Part shown: positions 53,623 to 63,066 of the stretch, piece by piece
Numbering within the stretch: position 1 is the first letter of the stretch
Layout of the letters: the number at the start of each line of letters is the position of its first letter
From: AP-15 sp963737145
GTDB lineage: Bacteria; Pseudomonadota; Alphaproteobacteria; ATCC43930; CGMCC-115725
Direction of reading: 5' to 3'
NCBI GenBank assembly: GCA_963737145.1
Contig: CAVTRO010000005.1
Location: forward strand, 248,001-312,000
Length of the DNA stretch: 64,000 bases
Position numbers and translations under genes: made by a program
Notes under the pieces: generated by a model
What the model was told of the DNA's origin: nothing
Databases searched by the model: none
Seen by the model: only the letters and a program-made list of their open reading frames with translations

Positions 53623-55407
53623 TCAGAACGCCTGACCGAGGCTAATATAGACCTGGATCGGCGAATCGGCGCTGCGCTTGTGCAGCGGCGTCGCCAAGTC
53701 GAGCCGCAACGGCCCGAACGCCGTGTAATAGCGTGCCCCTACGCCCACACCGTAAAGCAGCGTGCGGCTGAGCTGCGGCACCGGGCTCTCGTAGAAGCTG
53801 CCCGCATCGACAAAGGGAACGATGCCGATCGTTTCGGTGATTTTGATGCGGGCTTCCAAGTTGAGCACCATGCTCGATTCCCCGCCGATCGGCTTTTTGT
53901 TGGAGGCGAGCGGTCCCGCCAGTTGCCAGCCATAGGGACGGATCGATCCGCCGCCGCCGGCATAAATGCGCTGGTCGGCAGGCAGCTGCCCCAGCGGGGC
54001 GCCGTCGAGCGAGGCGAGCGCCAGTTTGCCGGCGAGGATCGTCCGTTGCGCGGAACCCAGCGGCCAATAGGTGCTGCCCGAAAGCAGGTTCGTAACAAAC
54101 GTCAGGTGCGAGCCGGCGAAGGTTTGTGCCGGCGTGACGTTGAGCTGCGCGCGATAACCGGTTGTCGGGTTGAGCAGATTGTCGGTCTGGTCGAGCTTTA
54201 CATAGGCGGGCAGGCCGGCCAGCTGGTAACGCTGCGTGCCCCGCCCGGCGACGTTGGCGAGCTGCGTGACATTTGCTTTTCCGACCAAGAAGGAGAGCCC
54301 GCCGGTCAGCCAGCGGTCGACCCGCCGCTCGATCCCGGCCGTCACGGTTGTGCGGCGGCTGTTATAGGCAACCGGCGTGTCATTGACCGCCTCGGCGGTC
54401 GCCAGGAAGTCCTGATCGATGGCCAAAAAATCGGGACGCCGGAAAGTCGCTCGGAACGCGTCGAGTTGCTGACCGACCTCGGCGGAAAGCCGCAAGTTTT
54501 CGGCATTGCCGAACAAGTTGCGGTTTTCCCAAAAAGCCCGCGCGCCAATGCCCTGGCTGGTGTTGTAGGCGATTCCGGCGCCGATCGACCGGTGCAACCG
54601 CTCGGTCGCATCGATCGTCATCAGCGCCTCCCCAGGGTGCTCGGGATCGGGGGTGGGCGTGATCTGCACCGTGCTGAACAACCCGGATTTAATCAGCGCC
54701 CGGCGCGTCTCCTCGACCTTGCTCGCGTTATAGATCTCGCCGCCCTGCCAGCGGACGCGCCCCTCGACATAGGCGGGATTGAGCCGTTCGAGCCCTGAGA
54801 TCGCGACTGGGCCGAAACGCATGACCGGTCCCGGGTCGAGCGTGTAAGTGACGTCCATCGTCTTTGCGTCGCGGTCGATCTCGACCTTGCGGTTGTCCAC
54901 CTTGGCGAAGGGATGACCGGTGTCGCCGAACCCCGTAACTAATGCCGTCTCGGTTGCGACAACCGGGGCGGTACGCGCCGGGTCGCCGGGCTTGAGCGGC
55001 AGCTTCTCGCCGTCCTGGGGGACCGATAAAGGCTGCCCGTCGGGTCCCAGCACCTTAACCGAGGCGACGTGGTAAAGCGGACCCTGCTTCACCGTGACGG
55101 TCACCTTCGCGGTCTCGGCCGAGGTGTCGACGTCGTAAGAAAATTCCGCGTCCCAATAGCCGAGGCTGTGCGCGGCATCGGCGAGCCGTTCGAGATCGCG
55201 GTCGGCACGCCGCCGCAAGGCCTCTTCGGAAGCCGGCGGCTTTTCCTCGAGCGTCTTCAGCTCGGAGATCTTATCCAGCAGGCTCTCAAGATTGCTGTCC
55301 TCCGCCCCCGTGATTTCGGCGCGGTAATTCAGATCGGCCCGCGCCACCGGACCGAGAAACAACACCGCGATCGGCCCAATAACCAAGAAAAATTGTCGAA
55401 CCCGCAT
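53623..55407 (-). CDS. tamA: Outer-membrane assembly protein TamA (Omp85 family)
   Basis: 594 aa. Signal peptide FFLVIGPIAVLFLGPVARA; POTRA domains follow (YHVASVKVLGPDGQPL, MRFGPVAISGLERLN); a 16-strand barrel ends with GARYYTAFGPLRLDLATPL and the terminal F of SLGQAF. The RIYAGGGGSIRPYGWQ block corresponds to the conserved (V/I)RG(Y/F) loop, here R-P-Y-G. ATG 55407 (MRVRQFFLV) after GGGGGTGGG. Works with TamB downstream. Confidence 0.94.
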   Translation of the reverse strand: MRVRQFFLVIGPIAVLFLGPVARADLNYRAEITGAEDSNLESLLDKISELKTLEEKPPASEEALRRRADRDLERLADAAHSLGYWDAEFSYDVDTSAETAKVTVTVKQGPLYHVASVKVLGPDGQPLSVPQDGEKLPLKPGDPARTAPVVATETALVTGFGDTGHPFAKVDNRKVEIDRDAKTMDVTYTLDPGPVMRFGPVAISGLERLNPAYVEGRVRWQGGEIYNASKVEETRRALIKSGLFSTVQITPTPDPEHPGEALMTIDATERLHRSIGAGIAYNTSQGIGARAFWENRNLFGNAENLRLSAEVGQQLDAFRATFRRPDFLAIDQDFLATAEAVNDTPVAYNSRRTTVTAGIERRVDRWLTGGLSFLVGKANVTQLANVAGRGTQRYQLAGLPAYVKLDQTDNLLNPTTGYRAQLNVTPAQTFAGSHLTFVTNLLSGSTYWPLGSAQRTILAGKLALASLDGAPLGQLPADQRIYAGGGGSIRPYGWQLAGPLASNKKPIGGESSMVLNLEARIKITETIGIVPFVDAGSFYESPVPQLSRTLLYGVGVGARYYTAFGPLRLDLATPLHKRSADSPIQVYISLGQAF

Positions 55408-55624
55408 CCCACCCCCAAACGGGAACGGCGAGCAGAGATACCTTATTCCCTGGCGCCGATGGCACTGATCCTCCCTCACCATCTGGCATGCCGCAACACA
55501 TCATTTGTTGCATCTCGTCGAGGTACAAGGTGCTGCCGGACTCCGCTATGCGTCTGCTTACGGAACTCGAATTCACCTTGCCGGCCAAGGGGACAGATAG
55601 AGGTTGTGTCGTTTGCCGCAAATA

Positions 55625-56485
55625 TTACCGAATCGCTCGCCTCTGATCGCTGTAGGCTTTCGCGAACTCGGCGCCGAGCAGAAGGATCTGGGCCGAGTAA
55701 TAGACCCATACCAAAACGATTATGAGTGCGCCTGCGGCGCCGTAGGTCGACGCCATGTTACTGCTTCCGATATAAAGGCTAATCAGATGCTTGCCGACCG
55801 TAAAGAGCAGGGCCGTTACAGCCGCGCCGAGCCAAACGTCCTGCCATTCCACTGGGTTATCAGGGAGTATTTTGAACATCATCGCAAAGAGCACGGTCGT
55901 AAAACCAAACGAGAATGTCGGGTGCGCGATGTGCAGCATAATTGTGAGCCGCGGTAGGATTCGATCGAGATGGTCGCTGAACACCGCCAAGACCGCGCTG
56001 AACACCAGCGATACGAGCAGCAAGAAGCCTATTACGAGGATGACGGATAGGCTCAGTAGGCGAGACTTGAGAAGATACCACACGCCGAGGCTCCCGGTCG
56101 TCGGAGCCTTCCAGATCACGTTCAGAGCCGATTGCAATTCACCGAATACGGCGGTGGCGGCGATGATCAATGTGCCGATCCCGACCGCCGTGGCTATGAT
56201 CCCGGACCGAGTGCTGCTCGCATTCCGCAGCAGAGCTTGCACGGCTCCGGCGCTTTCCGGACCGACGAGGTCGGCAATCTCGCCGAACAGGGCACCTTCC
56301 GCGGCTTTCTGACCGAAGGCGAGCCCGGCGACTGCAATTACCATCACCAGAATCGGCGCTAGCGAGAATACGGTGTAATAGGCGATCGCCGCGCCCATGG
56401 TCGGCGCCCGGTCGCCGAGCCAGCTGTAAACGGCTGTCCGGCCTAAGCTTGCCCATCCTTGAAGCGAGATCGGAAAAATCCGCAT
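55625..56485 (-). CDS. YihY/virulence factor BrkB family membrane protein
   Basis: 286 aa with six predicted helices. MGAAIAYYTVFSLAPILVMVIA, GTLIIAATAVFGELQSALNVIW and AGALIIVLVWVYYSAQILLLGAEF are the conserved helices of the YihY family, once mis-assigned as RNase BN. The role is not settled; transport or envelope maintenance is suggested. Monocistronic. Confidence 0.93.
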   Translation of the reverse strand: MRIFPISLQGWASLGRTAVYSWLGDRAPTMGAAIAYYTVFSLAPILVMVIAVAGLAFGQKAAEGALFGEIADLVGPESAGAVQALLRNASSTRSGIIATAVGIGTLIIAATAVFGELQSALNVIWKAPTTGSLGVWYLLKSRLLSLSVILVIGFLLLVSLVFSAVLAVFSDHLDRILPRLTIMLHIAHPTFSFGFTTVLFAMMFKILPDNPVEWQDVWLGAAVTALLFTVGKHLISLYIGSSNMASTYGAAGALIIVLVWVYYSAQILLLGAEFAKAYSDQRRAIR

Positions 56486-56729
56486 GAGGACCCCGCCGGA
56501 TGAAGCCGGTGGTAAAGGAGCCCGTTCGAGCCGCGATGCACCAGAAACTGTCGAATCATGAAACGCGTCCGCGGCAACGGGACGGCCCCGCCTGGCACCT
56601 AAACGAGATCATCGCCAAGTCGAGCAAGAATTCCAAGAAATACCTGTGCTGCCGATCGCGGCACGGTTTACGGCGCGCTCGGCACGCGCGGAGGGTACGG
56701 CTCGATCCCGTCTGGCGAAGTTCACTCGG

Positions 56730-56912
56730 CTATGGGTCGGGCAACAGCTCGGAATCGCGGAAATCGGCTTGGTCCGTCGCGATATCGTCGGCGAGATGAT
56801 CCAGTTCTTTCGCAACCCGGCGCAACACCTCCTCCAGGTTCGGCTGGAGGGTTATGTCCGCGAGTTGCCGAGCATGGTCAGCTTGCGCATGGTAGCGGGT
56901 TGAGCGGGGCAT
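56730..56912 (-). CDS. Small helical protein of rhizobial type
   Basis: 60 aa. YHAQADHARQLADITLQPNLEEVLRRVAKELDHLADDI is an amphipathic helix pair seen in many short Bradyrhizobium-like proteins (pattern Y-x-x-Q-A-x-x-x-R-x-L-A). No SD of note. Function unknown. Confidence 0.65.
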   Translation of the reverse strand: MPRSTRYHAQADHARQLADITLQPNLEEVLRRVAKELDHLADDIATDQADFRDSELLPDP

Positions 56913-56989
56913 ACTGATGAAACGCCCCCGTCGGGAGAAAAGTTGCCCCGCTCCTTAGGGGTAAATGTTGTCGAACGTTTGTGGTCCCC

Positions 56990-57301
56990 TCAGCGATCTC
57001 CGCACCGCTCACGCTCGTCACGCACTTCGCGAAGCCGATACTCCAGTCTTTCTCGCTCCTCACCATAGCGCGGCGCATCGGCCAGCCGGTCGCGAAGGTC
57101 GTGTTCCCTGTCCCTCAGGCGCTCGCAGTGATCCCGATCATAACCGCGCTCGTCCCGGCGCTGCGGGCTGACTCCGGGTATCCCCGGGATCGGCACTTGT
57201 ATGTAGGGCTGCCCGGGGGGTGAGGCTTGAGCATGGACTGGCGCCTGGGCGAATGCGCTTGTGAGCAAAAGCGCGGAGAACGCGGCAACGCTGATCTTCA
57301 T
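56990..57301 (-). CDS. Secreted charged protein
   Basis: 103 aa. Signal peptide (VAAFSALLLTSAFAQAPVHA), a Pro/Gly stretch (YIQVPIPGIPGV), then a very Arg/Glu-rich helix (HCERLRDREHDLRDRLADAPRYGEERERLEYRLREVRDE) with two cysteines. GGGAG precedes ATG 57301. Periplasmic; function unknown. Confidence 0.75.
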   Translation of the reverse strand: MKISVAAFSALLLTSAFAQAPVHAQASPPGQPYIQVPIPGIPGVSPQRRDERGYDRDHCERLRDREHDLRDRLADAPRYGEERERLEYRLREVRDERERCGDR

Positions 57302-57371
57302 GGTTGTTACTCCCGAGTTTCGAAAACCAAGAACGTTTGATCGCGCCGCTTTGCTCCACGATTCCGCCCCG

Positions 57372-57560
57372 GTCAACCCGAGGCTCAGCTTTGGTGTCGA
57401 GATCGCAGGAGAACTCTTGATCCTAACAAGCCGGGGACTTGTCCTCGGGCCTCTTCAGCTCGGAAACCCGTCCAGCAGACCGGAGAAATCGCTATCCTCG
57501 GGCCCTGTAATCCCGGTTCGATAATTCAGATCGGCGCGGACCACGACACCCGGAACCAGC
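57372..57560 (-). pseudogene. Remnant of a second tamA 5' region
   Basis: RADLNYRTGITGPEDSDFSGLLDGF matches the mature N-terminus of the TamA encoded at 55.4 kb (RADLNYRAEITGAEDSNLESLLDKI); after a frame change ELKRPEDKSP, and past an internal stop EFSCDLDTKAEPRVD, corresponding to EFSYDVDTSAETAKV. The intervening part is deleted. The divergence is too great for a recent copy. It lies upstream of the small secreted protein. Confidence 0.7.
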
Positions 57561-57699
57561 GCCGCGTCAGTGATGCTGTCAGAAAAACGATCCAAACCCC
57601 ATACCGGTCCCCCCAGCCGGGGACGGTGCACCGAAACACGTTATTCCCGAGGCCGACTGCGTTTAGCAGCGGTTCAGCTTGTCTGTCTACACCAATTAC

Positions 57700-57921
57700 T
57701 CACTCAGCTTCAACTAGCTCGACCAGCTCGGCATCTACCGTTCGATCCATCTGCGGTTTTTCTGAGCTCACAATTACCCGCGCTCGGATTACCTTCCCAT
57801 CGACGGGCAGTTTAATCGTGTCGCCGCACTCAGGCGTTGACCGGCCATAAACGCGAAACTTCCTCTTGGAGGCGTCCCGGCGAGCCAACACAACGTCGTG
57901 TGTTACTGCATCATGTGACAT
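57700..57921 (-). CDS. Small conserved rhizobial hypothetical protein
   Basis: 73 aa. DVVLARRDASKRKFRVYGRSTPECGDTIKLPVDGKVIRARV suggests a small beta-barrel-like fold. The ATG is preceded by GAGGGAGATAGACA; this leader is duplicated in tandem. Function unknown. Confidence 0.7.
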   Translation of the reverse strand: MSHDAVTHDVVLARRDASKRKFRVYGRSTPECGDTIKLPVDGKVIRARVIVSSEKPQMDRTVDAELVELVEAE

Positions 57922-57922
57922 T

Positions 57923-57954
57923 GTCTATCTCCCTCAGCGTCTATCTCCCTCAGC
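57923..57954. repeat. 16-bp tandem duplication carrying the Shine-Dalgarno
   Basis: GTCTATCTCCCTCAGC occurs at 57923-57938 and 57939-57954. On the minus strand each copy holds GAGGGAGATAGAC, the RBS of the 73-aa gene, so the mRNA has two SD sequences, only one at proper spacing. Confidence 0.8.
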
Positions 57955-58269
57955 GGGGTTCGCCATTTGGTAAAAGCTCTCCACGACTAAGTTAACTTGG
58001 AGCTGATTACCCGAGTTCCGCCAGCGTGGCTGAAGGAAATTGAGTCAGCATCACTTTCAGATGCTGTTTCGTCGCCTTGCTCCTCCAATCCCTCTGGAAT
58101 GCGGCACAATTCCCAGTGCTGGTGCTGCTGCAGGGTCCGGTCAGCGATTTCGGCGTGTGCTAGATGACAAAAAATGACACAGAAGCTGCATTTGAAACTC
58201 AAGTGTTCCCGGGACGAACTGTTCCGCTTGGCTGTTCAAATTGGGGGGCCTATTGGTTAGGAGCCTCTC

Positions 58270-58652
58270 ATGCGTTCAATTTTTGCCGTAACCCCCCGTG
58301 CTGCTGCTACTGGGCATAGGCGTGGCAGACGCCGCCGATCCGACGCAGCTTGCCGAGACGGGAGGCTTCCTCTTGGGTAATGCTCGCCGCTGCGGCGTCC
58401 CAGTCGAGCGGGTGGAGAGCGCCGGAAAGGTAATCCACGAGTTCATCGCTGCTGCCGCTCGGGACTCGAACGAAGCCGGCGGCTGCGGACTCGCGCTTTT
58501 CCGAGATTTTCACAGCGAGCGCACTACCAGGTCGAGAGCCGGATGCGTTCCCGTCCTGCAGCGTGGTGATCCAGCAATTCGACAGGCTCGAGCGCCACCA
58601 TGACCAGACCCGCCGAAACCGCGAAGCCCGAATGACGAGCCCGGCTTTTTGA
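58270..58652 (+). CDS. Secreted protein of unknown function (two frameshifts)
   Basis: About 126 aa. ATG 58270 behind GGAG. MRSIFAVTP joins, after omitting one C of CCCCCC (58292-58297), to VLLLLGIGVADAADPTQLAE, completing a signal peptide. The mature part GGFLLGNARRCGVPVERVE ... VIHEFIAAAARDSNEA joins, after one surplus G near 58478, to ADSRFSEIFTASALPGREP and PSCSVVIQQFDRLERHHD. The two cysteines may pair. Not assigned to a family. Both breaks are in short G/C runs. Confidence 0.6.
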
Positions 58653-58810
58653 GATGCAATTTAATATACAACACGTCAATTCTTGAGTAATCACAAGTAA
58701 TCTCCCTTGTAACACTCGACGGAGCAACGGAACCCTGGGTTTTTCTCGGGTGTTGCCGAGATGATGCGGCGAGTTGATGGAGTTCAACAAGGCAGGAAAG
58801 GAGATGGGAG

Positions 58811-59005
58811 ATGGGACAGTACGATGGGTTGACCCCAGAAGAGCGGGCTAGGATAACCGAAATCCAAGACTTCCTCATAGACCGATATGTAGAACAAAAA
58901 GAAGTACTCGAAAATGGCAATGCCGCCCGTGCGAAAGAGATTGCGCTGGAAATAAAAGAACTCCAGCGCGAGAAGGAAGAAATCAAAGAATGGGCAGCGG
59001 CGTAA
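58811..59005 (+). CDS. Small coiled-coil protein
   Basis: 64 aa. AAAGGAGA precedes ATG. TPEERARITEIQDFLIDRYVEQKEVLENGNAARAKEIALEIKELQREKEEI is one long charged helix. Cytoplasmic. Followed after 4 bp by the next gene on the same strand. Function unknown. Confidence 0.7.
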   Translation: MGQYDGLTPEERARITEIQDFLIDRYVEQKEVLENGNAARAKEIALEIKELQREKEEIKEWAAA

Positions 59006-59009
59006 CAAC

Positions 59010-59306
59010 GTGAGTCAGAGCACAATATCGATCCGCGAAGCGCTGCTCCTCGTCGTTGTCGCGCCTGCTCTCCTGATAAACATGAGCAGCGCGAACTCAC
59101 AGGTCGGGGGAGCGGTACAATACCCGCCCGCCTCGATCGGAGAGGATGCCCAACCTCCGCCACCCGCGAGGATGGCGCCCCAGACCATGTCGCCTCAGCG
59201 CATCGAATGGGGCATCAGCGGGCCGAGTGAGCGACCCGGCTCTCAGTCGCGACGCGCCGCCTCGGGCGCGTCACCCACACCGCCGCCGCGGACCGCCGGG
59301 AAATAG
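59010..59306 (+). CDS. Secreted Pro-rich protein
   Basis: 98 aa from GTG 59010. Signal peptide (ALLLVVVAPALLINMSSANS), then a low-complexity Pro/Ser/Arg mature part (PPPPARMAPQT ... SPTPPPRTAGK). Possibly cotranscribed with the coiled-coil gene. Function unknown. Confidence 0.55.
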   Translation: MSQSTISIREALLLVVVAPALLINMSSANSQVGGAVQYPPASIGEDAQPPPPARMAPQTMSPQRIEWGISGPSERPGSQSRRAASGASPTPPPRTAGK

Positions 59307-59311
59307 TAACG

Positions 59312-59602
59312 CTAGCCGCTATTCCGCTCCGCCGCCCGCTCGACGCGGCGCTTTAGGCGACGGATCTCTGGCGAGAGTTTGCGGTCGGGTGTGTCGCGCA
59401 AAAATGCGTCGATGCCGCCCTTATGCTCGATCGTCCGGACCGCCGCTGCAGTGATGCGCAACCGGATCGATCCCACAGTGTCCGAAAGGACCGAAATGCG
59501 CTGCAGGTTCGGCAGAAAGCGGCGCTTCGTCTTGACGTTGGAGTGGCTGACATTGTGTCCGACCTGGACACCCTTGCCGGTAATCCCACATCTGCGCGCC
59601 AT
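59312..59602 (-). CDS. rpmB: 50S ribosomal protein L28
   Basis: 96 aa. MARRCGITGKGVQVGHNVSHSNVKTKRRFLPNLQ is the invariant L28 N-terminus; IRLRITAAAVRTIEHKGGIDAFL follows. The alphaproteobacterial C-terminal extension (SPEIRRLKRRVERAAERNSG) is present. ATG 59602 lacks a strong SD. Confidence 0.97.
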   Translation of the reverse strand: MARRCGITGKGVQVGHNVSHSNVKTKRRFLPNLQRISVLSDTVGSIRLRITAAAVRTIEHKGGIDAFLRDTPDRKLSPEIRRLKRRVERAAERNSG

Positions 59603-59789
59603 AACCCAACTCGACCCAAATATCGCCAAAAAACGGGCGCGCGACCGCTCGTTCCAGCAACCGCGCGCTAAGCCGCTTTTAGCTTCTTCGGTTGCAAATG
59701 GTCAAGCCGCCAGCGAGAGACAAGGAAGTTCGGCGGCGGGCTTTATGCGAAGACAGGGCTGATCAGACCGGCTGAGTAGCGGTTATTTG

Positions 59790-60767
59790 TCAACCGAGAC
59801 CGAGAAACGTAGCGAGCAGTTGCCGGGTGGCGGCGCTGGGCGTGCGTGTGCCGGCGATGACTTCCTCTTCGGCGGCGGCGAGGCGCTGGGCGACGCCGGG
59901 GGCGGCGCGGAAATGGTCGAGGAGGCTGTCGCCGATCTCGGACCACAGCGCGGCGCGGGCCTGCTCGGCGCGCCGTCGCGACCAGGCACCCGTGTGTTCC
60001 AGCGCGGCGCGGAACCGGGCGACATCGTCCCAGACCTCGCGGATGCCGGACCCTTTCAGCGCGGAGACGGCGCGGACCGGCACCTGCCACTCGGGATTGG
60101 GCGGCCGGATCAGCCCCATCGCACTCGCATAATCGGCGACCGTGCGGTGCGCGGCTGGGGCGAGGTCGCCGTCGGCCTTGTTCACTAGCACCAGATCGGC
60201 GAGTTCGATGATCCCGCGCTTGATCCCCTGCAGCTCGTCGCCTCCCGCCGGCGGCAATATCAGGATGAACATGTCGACGATCTCGGCGACAGCTGTTTCG
60301 GCTTGGCCCACTCCGATCGTCTCGACCAAAATCGCGTCGAACCCCGCCGCCTCACACAGCAGGGTGGCCTCGCGCGTGCGGCGCGCGATGCCCCCGCGGC
60401 TCTGGCCGGCGGAGGACGGACGAATGAAAGCTTCCGGCGCGCGCGACAGTTCGGCCATGCGGGTCTTGTCGCCAAGGATCGCGCCGCCGCCGCGCTTCGA
60501 GGCGGGATCGACGGCCAGCACCGCGATCCGCCGCCCGAGTGCGATGCCCTCAAGGCCAAAGCGCTCGATGAAAGTGGATTTGCCGGCTCCCGGAGGCCCA
60601 GAAATGCCGATGCGCACGGCTTTCCCGGTGTCGGGCAGGAGCGCCTCGATCAGGCTCTCAGCCTGGTCGCGATGGTCCGGCCGCGACGATTCGACCAAGG
60701 TGATGGCCCGCGCAAGCGCCGGCCGGTCGCGCCGGCGGAGAGCCTGGAGCAGCGCCGCGCCGGTCAC
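59790..60767 (-). CDS. meaB: Methylmalonyl-CoA mutase-associated GTPase MeaB
   Basis: 325 aa. G3E GTPase that protects and reloads methylmalonyl-CoA mutase with adenosylcobalamin. Walker A GPPGAGKST, ILVETIGVGQAE, and VLVNKADGD for base recognition. GTG 60767 (VTGAALLQALRRRD) overlaps the stop of the response regulator (GTGA). No mutase gene in the window. Name LAO/AO ATPase ArgK is an old synonym for the family. Confidence 0.94.
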   Translation of the reverse strand: MTGAALLQALRRRDRPALARAITLVESSRPDHRDQAESLIEALLPDTGKAVRIGISGPPGAGKSTFIERFGLEGIALGRRIAVLAVDPASKRGGGAILGDKTRMAELSRAPEAFIRPSSAGQSRGGIARRTREATLLCEAAGFDAILVETIGVGQAETAVAEIVDMFILILPPAGGDELQGIKRGIIELADLVLVNKADGDLAPAAHRTVADYASAMGLIRPPNPEWQVPVRAVSALKGSGIREVWDDVARFRAALEHTGAWSRRRAEQARAALWSEIGDSLLDHFRAAPGVAQRLAAAEEEVIAGTRTPSAATRQLLATFLGLG

Positions 60768-61183
60768 CCCATCCGGGCGGGAAAGAACGATCCGTCGCCG
60801 CGCTTGCGGCGCACGCATTTGGCGGCCGTCTCCACCAGGATCTTGTCGACGATCTCGACCAGATGCTGGACGCGGAAGGGCTTTAGCAGATAGTGCCGGC
60901 CGCTGGTCTGGAGGCGCTCCAGATGGCGATGGTCGCCGGTTACCAGGATCGGGCCGCATCCCTGCTCGCGCGCAATCTCGGCCAGTGCAAAACCATCCTC
61001 GTGTCCCGGCTGGGTCACGTCGATAACGACGATGTCGTAATCATCCTCATGGAGCGCGTCGTGCATTTCCGCACCGGTCTTGACCATCGAGAAACGGAAA
61101 CCTTCGTCGTGGAAAATGTCGGCGAGCAGATCGCGCACGTCGTCATCGTTTTCAACGATCAGTACCTTGCAAATCCGCGCCAT
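60764..61183 (-). CDS. Single-domain response regulator
   Basis: 139 aa CheY-like receiver. Acid pocket Asp13/Asp14 (ENDDD), phospho-acceptor Asp55 in IVVIDVTQPG, Thr82, and Lys101 in YLLKPF. No output domain; the tail CVRRKRGDGSFF is basic. No cognate kinase adjoins. Coupled to meaB through a GTGA overlap, although the functional link is unclear. SD CGGGAGACAG. Confidence 0.9.
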   Translation of the reverse strand: MARICKVLIVENDDDVRDLLADIFHDEGFRFSMVKTGAEMHDALHEDDYDIVVIDVTQPGHEDGFALAEIAREQGCGPILVTGDHRHLERLQTSGRHYLLKPFRVQHLVEIVDKILVETAAKCVRRKRGDGSFFPARMG

Positions 61184-61222
61184 CTGTCTCCCGTCCTATG
61201 AGTTCTGTGCCGTTCTGTCGGT

Positions 61223-63066
61223 TCAATCCGCCGCGAGCGCGGCCTCGCGCCGAACGGCCTCCTGCTGGCGGGCCCACATAGTCGCATAGATGCCGCGGCG
61301 AAGCAGCAGTTCCGCATGGTGACCGCGCTCGACGATATGCCCGCGGTCGAGCACCAGGATCTCGTCGGCATCGATGATTGTCGACAGCCGGTGGGCGATG
61401 ACGAGGGTGGTGCGGCCGGTGGAGACCTCGGCGAGGCTCGCCTGGATTTCGCGCTCGGTCTTGGTGTCGAGCGCCGAGGTCGCCTCGTCGAAGATCAGGA
61501 TCTGTGGCGCCTTCAGGATGACGCGGGCGATCGCGACGCGCTGCTTCTCGCCGCCCGAGAGCTTCAGACCGCGTTCGCCGACCATCGTCTCGTAGCCGTC
61601 CGGCAATGTCGAGATGAAATCGTGGATGCGAGCCAGCCGGGCGGCCTCTTCGATTTCCGCCCGTGTCGCTCCGGGGCGGCCATAGGCGATGTTGTAGTAG
61701 ATCGTATCGTTGAACAGCACCGTATCCTGCGGCACCACGCCGATCGCGCGCCGCAGGCTGTCCTGGGTCACATTGCGGATGTCTTGGCCGTCGATCTCGA
61801 TCGAGCCGTCATTGACATCGTAGAAACGAAAGAGCAGCCGCGCGATCGTCGATTTGCCGGCGCCGCTCGGGCCGACGATCGGCGACAGTCGCGCCGGGCG
61901 CGATATGGAAATCGACATCGGACAGGATCGGCCGCCTCGGATCGTAGCGGAAATCGACGCCGTGAAAGGCGACCGCGCCCGCCCGGATCTTCAGCTCCGC
62001 CGCGTCGGGCCGGTCCACGATTTCAGGCTTGACCGCCAGCAGCGCAGTCATCTGCTCGAGATCGGTCAAGGATTGCTTGATATTGCGATAGACCATGCCG
62101 AGGAAGTTGAGCGGCGTATAGAGCTGGATCAGATAGGCGTTGACCAGCACGAAGTCGCCGACCGTCATTTCGCGCGGCCGCGACGCCTTGTCCTGCGAGA
62201 ATCATCACCCCGACCAGCCCGATCGCAATGATCGTGCCCTGACCTAGGTTGAGCAGGGTCAGCGTGGTTTCGCTCTTGACTGCGGCGCGCTCATAGGCCT
62301 GCAGCGCCGAATCATATCGGCGCGCCTCGTGCTCTTCGTTGGCGAAATACTTGACCGTCTCGTAATTCAGCAAGCTGTCGACGGCCTTGGTATTGGATTC
62401 GGTGTTGCGCTCGTTCATCTCGCGCCGAAAGCGCACCCGCCAATCGGTGATCGAGAAAGTAAAGGCGATGTAGACGACGATCGTCGCGAACGTGACGGCG
62501 GCAAACGTCCAATTGAACAGCCGCCACAGGATCCCGCAGACCAGCAGGATCTCGAACAAGGTCGGCAGAACGTTGAACAGCATGAAAGAGAGCAGGAAAT
62601 CGATCCAGCAGTGCCGCGCTCGACGGCGCGCGACAACCCGCCGGTGCGGCGCTCGAGATGAAAACGCAGCGACAAAGCATGGATGTGATGGAAGGCCGTC
62701 AGCGCCATCCGGCGGATCGCACGCTGGCTGACCTTGGCGAAGACGGCGTTGCGCAGCTCGTTGAAGCCTTGCGACATCACGCGGGCCAGGCCGTACGCGA
62801 CGATCAACCCCACCGGCACGGCGATCGCGACGTTGGCCGGCGAAAGCGCGTCTACGGCATGCTTGTAGAGCAGAGGGACGCAGATGTTGACGAGCTTGCC
62901 GGCGAGCAGAAACACGAGGGCCAGCACGACCCGCACGCGCAGCCCGAAGGAATCGCGCGGCCAGAGATAAGGTGCCAGCGATTTGAGCGCGCGCAGCTCG
63001 TCCTTGAGCCGGCCCTTCGCGCGCGGCGGGCCGAGCGCGGCGAGCCGGGCGCCCGCGCGGGCTCAC
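61223..63066 (-). CDS. ATM1/HMT-type ABC exporter, fused permease-ATPase (about four frameshifts)
   Basis: About 610 aa when repaired. Permease: PRAKGRLKDELRALKSLAPYLWP, VFLLAGKLVNICVPLLYKHAVD, then FLLSFMLFNVLPTLFEILLV, NERNTESNTKAVDSLLNYETVKYFANE (the ATM1-class signature) and MTVGDFVLVNAYLIQLYTPLNFLG. ATPase: VGPSGAGKST, LSGGEKQRVAIARV, ILIFDEATSALD, IAHRLSTI. Breaks near 63030, 62605, 62172 and 61880, each one base. Exports glutathione/sulfur-iron related compounds or heavy-metal conjugates. Probable GTG start at 63066 overlaps the MFS stop. Confidence 0.88.

Noticed and set aside
49129..54798. Several long plus-strand frames over tamB and tamA
   Set aside because: GC-rich antisense frames; TamB and TamA on the minus strand have consistent domain content and termini.
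57987..58202. Minus-strand 71-codon frame (MSFKCSFCVIFCHLAH...)
   Set aside because: No RBS, unconvincing composition, no known similarity; lies in the leader region of two other genes.
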